Part shown: in pieces, positions 12,496 to 17,220 of the stretch | Numbering within the stretch: the stretch's first letter is position 1 | How the letters are laid out: the number at the start of each line of letters is the position of its first letter | DNA from: Clostridiales bacterium | GTDB taxonomy: Bacteria > Bacillota > Clostridia > Oscillospirales > Acutalibacteraceae | Length of the DNA stretch: 17,220 bases | NCBI GenBank assembly: GCA_019421725.1 | Contig: JAHZES010000007.1 | Coordinates: 5,993 to 23,212, forward strand | Direction of reading: 5' to 3' | Position numbers and translations under genes: made by a program | The notes under the pieces: generated by a model | Seen by the model: the letters and a program-made list of their open reading frames with translations, nothing else | The model's database searches: none | Told to the model about the DNA's origin: nothing

Positions 12496-13659
12496 TTGGC
12501 AAAGCACGCACAAAAACCCGAACCGAAAAAGCACTTTCAGAAAAATGAGAAAAAAGGATACCGCCGAAACAGAAAAAAGGCGTCCGCAGGCAGAATTGTC
12601 CTGCGCGCATTTTCTGTTTTGCTTTCAGCCGCTTTTTTGACGGTCGGCTGCGGTATTCTATATGTCCGAGGGCTGCTCAGCCGAATCGACCGCACGGAGT
12701 TTACCGGGTATTCCAGCTTTTCCTATGTGGACAATCTCCCGGTTTATTCGGACGATGAATGGGCTGTTTCCGAGGGCGAAAGCGGCATGACGGTGGAACA
12801 GAACGAGCAGAATGTGGACGCGGCGCACGGCGGCTACAACGAAGCGCAGCAGATCGGCGTTTTGAACGATGCCGACGTTCAGAACATATTGCTGATCGGG
12901 ACCGACCGCGGAGGGATCGGCGATACGACGATGATCGTTTCCATTAACCACCGGACGAAAAAAATCCACCTGACGTCGCTGATGCGCGCCATGTATGTCA
13001 AAATTCCGGATCATCAGTGGTTTATGTTCAATCACGCTTATGCCTGGGGAGGCCCCAAGCTTGTTCTGCGGACGATCGAAGACAACTTCCGGGTTCATGT
13101 GGATGATTATGTGGTTGTAAATTTTAACAACTTCCCCAAGGTGGTCGAGCTTATGGGAGGAATTGATCTCACGCTGACCAAGTCCGAAGCGGCATATCTG
13201 ACAAACGACAGGGAAACTCCCGGCAGCTTTCAGGCGGGTAAGGCGCACCTGAACGGCAGGCAGACGCTTTCATACGTCAGAATGCGCAAGAGCAGCAACG
13301 GCGACAGCGATTTCAACAGGACAAACCGGCAGCGAAACGTGATCCAGGCGCTGATCGGCAGAGCGACCTCGATGGGAATGGGACAGCTCAACCAGTTGGC
13401 GATGAATCTGATGCCGATGATCAATACCAGTCTTTCCGACGGAGAAATTCTCTCGCTTGCCGCGGGAGCGCCTTCTCTGATCCAATATCCGATCTCACAA
13501 AAAATGATCCCGGTAGAAAACGATACGACCGGCGGCGCAGCGGCCACATATTACGGCAGAATGTTTGTGCGCTACCCAAACACGAACTTTAACGTGGAGG
13601 TCTATCAGGTCAATTTCAAAAAAAATGTTCAGGCGCTGCAGGAGTTTATTTTAAGCTGA
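12496..13659 (+). CDS. LytR-CpsA-Psr (LCP) family cell-wall glycopolymer ligase
   Basis: A 387-residue type II membrane protein: a basic cytosolic N-terminus (residues 1-32), one membrane helix (about 33-58), a linker, then an extracellular LCP domain from about residue 125. LCP enzymes move lipid-linked glycopolymers such as teichoic acids or capsule to peptidoglycan. Motifs: VQNILLIGTDRGG (128-140), GDTTMIVSINHRTKKIHLTS (142-161), VELMGGIDLTL (217-227), HLNGRQTLSYVRMRK (251-265) and SDFNRTNRQRNV (271-282). The usual R-D-Y segment reads MRAMYV, with Arg164 kept but alanine in place of the conserved aspartate. The start is TTG at 12496 with AAGGGG nine bases upstream; no in-frame ATG fits. 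It has its own promoter and a strong terminator, so it is a single-gene unit. Confidence 0.88.
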   Translation: MAKHAQKPEPKKHFQKNEKKGYRRNRKKASAGRIVLRAFSVLLSAAFLTVGCGILYVRGLLSRIDRTEFTGYSSFSYVDNLPVYSDDEWAVSEGESGMTVEQNEQNVDAAHGGYNEAQQIGVLNDADVQNILLIGTDRGGIGDTTMIVSINHRTKKIHLTSLMRAMYVKIPDHQWFMFNHAYAWGGPKLVLRTIEDNFRVHVDDYVVVNFNNFPKVVELMGGIDLTLTKSEAAYLTNDRETPGSFQAGKAHLNGRQTLSYVRMRKSSNGDSDFNRTNRQRNVIQALIGRATSMGMGQLNQLAMNLMPMINTSLSDGEILSLAAGAPSLIQYPISQKMIPVENDTTGGAAATYYGRMFVRYPNTNFNVEVYQVNFKKNVQALQEFILS

Positions 13660-13674
13660 CGCAAAGCGCCGTTT

Positions 13675-13710
13675 GCAGCTGTTTTTCCGCGGAAAGACGG
13701 CTGCTTTTTT
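13675..13710 (+). terminator. Strong intrinsic terminator of the LCP gene
   Basis: A near-perfect hairpin: 13675-13688 pairs with 13691-13704 (two G-T pairs, closing at CCGCGG), followed by six T (13705-13710). It begins 16 bases after the LCP stop codon. Confidence 0.85.
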
Positions 13711-13735
13711 CGTTTGTGTCCTGCGCAAAGAAAAG

Positions 13736-13764
13736 TTGACGAACCGTGTGAAGTATTTTATAAT
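13736..13764 (+). promoter_or_regulatory. Strong sigma-A promoter for the lipoprotein gene
   Basis: TTGACG (13736-13741) and a perfect TATAAT (13759-13764) with a 17-base spacer. The transcript would start near 13771, giving a leader of about 110 bases. Confidence 0.75.
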
Positions 13765-13826
13765 TTAGTTATCTTCTTTATCTGAATTGCAATTTTTCGC
13801 CGGGGTTTGGCATACGGCTCCGGAGG

Positions 13827-13853
13827 AAAAAGCACCTTTGCAGGGTGTTTTTT
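13827..13853 (+). promoter_or_regulatory. Leader hairpin with T-run before the lipoprotein gene
   Basis: AAAAAGCACC (13827-13836) pairs with GGTGTTTTTT (13844-13853) around a seven-base loop. The stem runs straight into a run of six T, so it could act as a weak terminator or attenuator, or hide the GGAGG at 13822-13826. No known riboswitch is recognised in the leader. Confidence 0.35.
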
Positions 13854-13880
13854 CGCAGAAAGGAACGGGTCACGATTGCT

Positions 13881-15734
13881 ATGAAACAGAAAAGGTGCCT
13901 GTTTGCGCTGTTTTTAATATTTGTACTGGCGGCAATTCTGGCGGGCTGCTCCTCGCCGCTGGAAACGGAGTTCTCCGTTGACCGGGGGTTTTCCGGCCGG
14001 CGCGTAATGACCTGCTCGTTTACACAGCGCCAGCTTGACGCGACGGGGCTGACGCTTTCGCAACTGCTGCAGCAAAGCTGTCCGGACGAGCTTACCTGGT
14101 CGGCAGAAAACACAGAAAACGGAGAACGCTGCACGCTGGTGTTGGAGTTTTCGTCCCGGCAGGAATATCTGCAAAAGGTCACTGCGCTGCTGAACGCCGG
14201 GCCTCACCGCGACCCGGAATATCGGCGGGAGCCGTTTGTTCTTTACTCCACGCCGGATACGGTTCTGACCAGCGGCTGCCGGCTGCGAGAAGATTTCACG
14301 AGCGCCGATCTGCTGGAGTGGCTGATCGATGCCTTTGACGACGCGGCCGGTCGGCCGACCGGAATCGTTTTTGAATTTACCCGCAACGAAGTAATAACGG
14401 ACGGCGGCCAACCGGTTTCCGTTTCAAAATGGATCGATTTGAACTCCTTGAATGCCGAAACGGTCAGCCGGATCGAAATGGAGACCCGGCAAAGCGAGGA
14501 CAGCGATCGTTTCTCCCGTGTGATCCGCATTGTTTTTCCGGAGCGTACTGTGAACGCGCTGGGTACTGCTTTGACCGATTTTTTGCGCGGCAGCTTACCG
14601 GAGGGCGCAAAAGCCGTCTGGACGGAGGATAATGGCGAAAAGGTTTACACCGTCGTGTTTTCTGCGGCGGAGCTCGACGCGCTGCAGACCGCAACACAAA
14701 CCTTTTTCCGTTCAAATCAGGCAAACCTGCAGCAGATACAGCTGAACGAGGCATCCACCCCAACGGTTGACGAACGCGCCGTAGAGGAATCCATCGATCT
14801 GTCCGGCTTTTTTTCGGAAGGAGAAAGCACCGATGTTTTTTATTCCTTTACGGTAAACGAGCATACTCAATTGCTGCAGGGCAGCGTTTACGGTACCGGC
14901 GAATGGGTAAAAAGCGATAAAATTAAAGATCACCGCGTCTTTACCTATGAAGGAAACAAGGATGTGGTGAGGCTGCGTCTTGTAATTTCGGAAACGCACC
15001 TGATCGATTCTGTCGGTGTTTCCATGCAGCAGAACGACGACGGAACCTTTACCCGGGAGCTGGCGTTTCGGTTCGACCCCGAGAAAAGCCATAACGGCGC
15101 GGCGTATTGCGAACGCTATTTTAACCGGATCAATTCCACGGCGGCTGCCGCGGCTGTTTCCCGGGACGGCGGTCAGGAGGTCTGCACGCTTTCCATGCGG
15201 GGGACGGCGGTTCAGCTGACGGAGATCAGCTCCAGACTGTTCGGCGAAAAAAATGTGATCTCCTTTGCGGAAACGCAATCCACATTTTCGCTGAAAAATT
15301 ACCTGCTGTTTCGGGACGACATAGCGCTCTCGCAGATTTTGGGCGATACGAACAGCCCCACGCCGCTCGATTATACGCTGATGCTGAACGAGGAAGAGGC
15401 CAAACGATTTCTCTCGTTGGAATATTCGGAATACGGACGTCAGCGAAAGCTGAAGGATCCCGACAGGACCGGGGTATTTTCATTTTCGGTAGGAGCCGCA
15501 GAAACCAACGTCGCTTACGACGGTTCATCCTATAACGTCGGCGGAGTGATCGTGCTGATCCTCCTTTCCCTGCTGGTGGTTTTGCTGCTGGTCGGTGTAT
15601 TTCTTTTGCTGCTCCGCACAGGGAGGGATCCGTGGTTCGACGATCCGGAGCATTGCGCTTGCGCCAGGGAGGAAGCGAGAGTCCACCGCGAGAATGTTTT
15701 CCGCCGCCGCGAAGAACGCCGCAACCGTCCGTAA
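13881..15734 (+). CDS. Lipoprotein with C-terminal transmembrane anchor, function unknown
   Basis: A 617-residue envelope protein that I do not recognise. Residues 1-23 are a lipoprotein signal peptide with lipobox LAGC (Cys23). The body (24-550) is extracellular. A membrane helix spans about 553-579, and a short arginine-rich tail (DPWFDDPEHCACAREEARVH...) is cytosolic, so both ends are anchored. A loosely repeated unit appears three times, at about 57-104, 228-275 and 405-454: a leading helix, a turn rich in Glu, Asn and Gly, a T-L/V-x-F strand, then a helix. The overall plan (lipobox, beta-rich repeats, terminal helix) recalls LppM-like lipoproteins. The ATG at 13881 is chosen because it starts the signal peptide, although AAAGGAA is about 17 bases away; GTG at 13845 is the alternative. 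A single-gene unit with its own promoter and terminator. Confidence 0.78.
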   Translation: MKQKRCLFALFLIFVLAAILAGCSSPLETEFSVDRGFSGRRVMTCSFTQRQLDATGLTLSQLLQQSCPDELTWSAENTENGERCTLVLEFSSRQEYLQKVTALLNAGPHRDPEYRREPFVLYSTPDTVLTSGCRLREDFTSADLLEWLIDAFDDAAGRPTGIVFEFTRNEVITDGGQPVSVSKWIDLNSLNAETVSRIEMETRQSEDSDRFSRVIRIVFPERTVNALGTALTDFLRGSLPEGAKAVWTEDNGEKVYTVVFSAAELDALQTATQTFFRSNQANLQQIQLNEASTPTVDERAVEESIDLSGFFSEGESTDVFYSFTVNEHTQLLQGSVYGTGEWVKSDKIKDHRVFTYEGNKDVVRLRLVISETHLIDSVGVSMQQNDDGTFTRELAFRFDPEKSHNGAAYCERYFNRINSTAAAAAVSRDGGQEVCTLSMRGTAVQLTEISSRLFGEKNVISFAETQSTFSLKNYLLFRDDIALSQILGDTNSPTPLDYTLMLNEEEAKRFLSLEYSEYGRQRKLKDPDRTGVFSFSVGAAETNVAYDGSSYNVGGVIVLILLSLLVVLLLVGVFLLLLRTGRDPWFDDPEHCACAREEARVHRENVFRRREERRNRP

Positions 15735-15785
15735 TTTTTGGAAGGACCGGCGGAGCTCCGTTTGCGCGGAAAAAAGCATAAAAAC

Positions 15786-15827
15786 CGACCGCAATACCGG
15801 CAGAAAACCGGTTTGCGGTCGTTTTTT
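15786..15827 (+). terminator. Terminator between the convergent lipoprotein and WYL genes, possibly bidirectional
   Basis: CGACCGCA (15786-15793) pairs with TGCGGTCG (15814-15821); an inner stem extends it to CCGG/CCGG with one bulged T and a seven-base loop. Six T follow on the plus strand (15822-15827). On the minus strand the stem is followed by GGTTTT, so it may also end the WYL gene transcript. Confidence 0.82.
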
Positions 15828-15854
15828 ACAGTTGCTTTTATTTAACGGCGCGTT

Positions 15855-16847
15855 TTAACGCGGGGCGTGCTTTTTTTGTGCCGCAGCAAGCAATTGAGCG
15901 TACTGCTCCCGCACCTCCGGCGGAGAAACAATTTCGCAGTCGGCGCCCAGCCCGAACAGCCACCCAAAAAATTGGGGACTGACCTGCACCGTAACAGTGC
16001 TTTCGAACATACCGTTGTCCTGCGGAACGACCGGCACGTCCTTACCGAACCAGTCGATCATGACGCCAACCAGAGATTCCGGCATCCGAAGCCGGACGGT
16101 GCGCTCCTGACCGCTGTACATGCCGAATAGCTTTTTGGAATAGATGCCCATGTCAAAGCGCTCGAATTCCGCCTGACCTACGCGCGGGGAACGGCTCAGC
16201 TGAATGCCGTTCATTTTATCCACGCGGAAATGCTTGATTTTCCGTGCGTCTGCGTCAAAGGCGATCATGTAGTAATTTTCATCATTCCAGGCAAGCGCAT
16301 AGGGGCTGGCCTGATACCTGCAGCCGTCGTGGCGAAACTGCTTCTTTTTTTCCACGGTATATTCGAAATACCGGAACGAGATCTGTACGCCGGTGTTGAT
16401 CGCGGCATTAATTTCGTCCACGTTGTAAAGAATGCTTTCGTTCATGGTTTTAATGCGGTTTGCAACGTAGACCTGATGCTGCAGCAGCTGCGCTGCGTAT
16501 GAGCTGGCAAGCGTTTCAAGCTTCCGAATCAGCTGCATGCTCTTTTTTGTGGTAATAAATTTAGAAGCCTGCACCGCGTCCACCAGCAATTTCAGTTCGG
16601 CAAGCTCGAATTCGCGTTGTCCGACAAAATAGCCGCCGCTGCGCCCCTTGCGGCACTGAATATCAATACCGCTTTGCCGCAGCATTTCCAGATCGTCATA
16701 AATGGCCTTACGCTCCGCCTCAACACCGCAGGCGGCCAGCTGCTCCACCAGCTGCTCTGCGCTCAAAGGGTGCAGCTCATCCGTTTTGCGAAGGAGAATT
16801 TCCCGCAGACAGAGAAGTTTCATTTTCTGGTTTCCGCTCTTAGCCAT
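15855..16847 (-). CDS. WYL-domain transcriptional regulator (DeoR-like helix-turn-helix)
   Basis: A 330-residue cytosolic regulator. The N-terminus (about residues 5-65) is a winged helix-turn-helix with LSAEQLVEQLAACGVEAERK and IYDDLEMLRQSGIDI, then the wing CRKGRSGGYFVGQ. The middle holds the WYL domain, with the signature YALAWNDENYYMIAFDADARK and a following HFRVDKM. The C-terminal WCX extension (RTVRLRMPESLVGVMIDWFG to VSPQFFGWLFGLGADCEI) is complete. WYL domains sense ligands, often nucleic acid or nucleotide-like. The start ATG at 16847 is chosen for the GTGAGG nine bases upstream and because the promoter -10 lies at 16926-16921; a longer in-frame version to 16949 would begin before the transcript. 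No neighbour points clearly to a target. Confidence 0.88.
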   Translation of the reverse strand: MAKSGNQKMKLLCLREILLRKTDELHPLSAEQLVEQLAACGVEAERKAIYDDLEMLRQSGIDIQCRKGRSGGYFVGQREFELAELKLLVDAVQASKFITTKKSMQLIRKLETLASSYAAQLLQHQVYVANRIKTMNESILYNVDEINAAINTGVQISFRYFEYTVEKKKQFRHDGCRYQASPYALAWNDENYYMIAFDADARKIKHFRVDKMNGIQLSRSPRVGQAEFERFDMGIYSKKLFGMYSGQERTVRLRMPESLVGVMIDWFGKDVPVVPQDNGMFESTVTVQVSPQFFGWLFGLGADCEIVSPPEVREQYAQLLAAAQKKHAPR

Positions 16848-16920
16848 GGCAGGCGCCTCACTTTCTTCAAATCCGACTGAAAAATGTGGGAAATGGGAGA
16901 ACCGGTTGCCTTGTTCTTTT

Positions 16921-16949
16921 ATTCTATCGCGTTTGTGAGGATATTGCAA
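16921..16949 (-). promoter_or_regulatory. Promoter of the WYL regulator gene
   Basis: On the minus strand, TTGCAA (16949-16944) and TAGAAT (16926-16921) are 17 bases apart. The transcript would start near 16914, with a leader of about 67 bases. Confidence 0.62.
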
Positions 16950-16952
16950 TAC

Positions 16953-16971
16953 AAACCGCGTTGAGCGGTTT
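16953..16971. repeat. Perfect 7-bp inverted repeat just upstream of the WYL promoter
   Basis: AAACCGC (16953-16959), loop GTTGA, GCGGTTT (16965-16971). It is three bases upstream of the -35 box of the WYL gene. It may be an operator for self-control or the stem of a weak terminator for genes entering from the right; there is no proper T-run. Confidence 0.4.
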
Positions 16972-17037
16972 CAGGACCGGGTTTTTAAGGTTTTGTCTGT
17001 TCGGCTGCTGTGCGCGGTGTTCGATTGCAGCAGTCGT

Positions 17038-17199
17038 TTATTGCGTGTTCTTTCGGCTTTCATCCCTCCAGTTTTTAACGTAGAGGACGGTCGCGCAGAG
17101 CGGAAAGATAATAGCGGAGGTCAGGCCGATTTTCATAGACAGCTGTTCCGTGGTCAGCGAGAGAACGGAGGATAAGCTCCGAATACGTTCACCTGTCAA
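17038..17199 (-). CDS. Possible small single-span membrane protein
   Basis: A 53-residue reading frame on the minus strand, starting with TTG at 17199 and ending TAA at 17038. The product has a polar N-terminus (TGERIRSLSSVLSLTTEQLS), one hydrophobic helix (IGLTSAIIFPLCATVLYV, about residues 22-39) and a charged tail NWRDESRKNTQ. The start codon overlaps, as TTGA, a stop codon that closes a frame ending ...EALRIEL and entering from the right edge, which suggests translational coupling to an upstream gene outside the window. The start could instead be the ATG at residue 21. I do not recognise the family. Support is the membrane-like composition and the overlap only. Confidence 0.35.
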   Translation of the reverse strand: MTGERIRSLSSVLSLTTEQLSMKIGLTSAIIFPLCATVLYVKNWRDESRKNTQ

Positions 17200-17220
17200 A
17201 GCTCAATCCGCAATGCTTCC

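Noticed and set aside
16950..17220. Plus-strand frames at 16886-17083 and 16993-17175
   Set aside because: No ribosome binding site and unlikely composition; they overlap the WYL promoter region and the minus-strand small frame.

Overview
The window looks like chromosome from a Gram-positive Clostridia, most likely an Oscillospiraceae/Ruminococcaceae-type gut anaerobe. The reasons are the GC-rich coding sequence with AT-rich promoters, strong purine-rich ribosome binding sites, sigma-A type -35/-10 pairs with 17-base spacers, TTG/GTG starts, and gene families typical of Firmicutes (LCP protein, VanW, DltA/DltC-like proteins, SDR-type UxuB). No rRNA, tRNA, insertion sequence, phage gene or CRISPR array was seen.

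Layout. (1) 1-608: the 3' end of a YfbR-type HD 5'-nucleotidase faces a small stand-alone Smr-domain protein. (2) 788-2287: an MFS-type membrane transporter behind a consensus promoter. (3) 2248-4929, minus strand: a three-gene overlapping operon of a VanW-family protein, a DltA-like adenylation enzyme and a DltC-like carrier protein. Its promoter is at 5021-5049, and its 3' end overlaps the 3' end of the MFS gene. (4) 5204-6367: a Gfo/Idh/MocA oxidoreductase, divergent from the VanW operon. (5) 6371-7222, minus: an AraC-type regulator, divergent from (6) 7377-11390: an operon of mannonate dehydratase (uxuA), a VOC protein, an SDR mannonate oxidoreductase (uxuB) and two sugar phosphate isomerase/epimerase-like TIM-barrel proteins, closed by a long composite hairpin. 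(7) 11591-12352: an AAC(3)-family acetyltransferase. (8) 12496-13659: an LCP cell-wall ligase, ending in a strong terminator. (9) 13881-15734: a large lipoprotein with a second, C-terminal membrane anchor and an internal repeat. (10) 15855-16847, minus: a WYL-domain regulator. (11) 17038-17199, minus: a possible small membrane protein.

How the parts work together. The AraC protein probably controls the uxu operon, which interconverts fructuronate, mannonate and 2-keto-3-deoxygluconate. The two TIM-barrel proteins and the nearby Gfo/Idh enzyme suggest that uncommon sugars or glycosides feed into it. No uronate isomerase, KDG kinase, aldolase or dedicated sugar transporter is present. The VanW/DltA/DltC-like operon is the most unusual part. 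It can plausibly activate an amino acid, probably D-alanine, and load it on a carrier, but the DltB and DltD proteins that normally use the loaded carrier are missing. The LCP protein and the lipoprotein belong to the cell envelope.

Noncoding signals include seven good promoters, a weaker eighth (5118-5146), three intergenic terminators, a terminator-like hairpin on the plus strand inside the minus-strand ligase gene, and three exact copies of an 8-base word in the two divergent promoter regions. All identifications come from reading the sequence against remembered family motifs; no database search was done.
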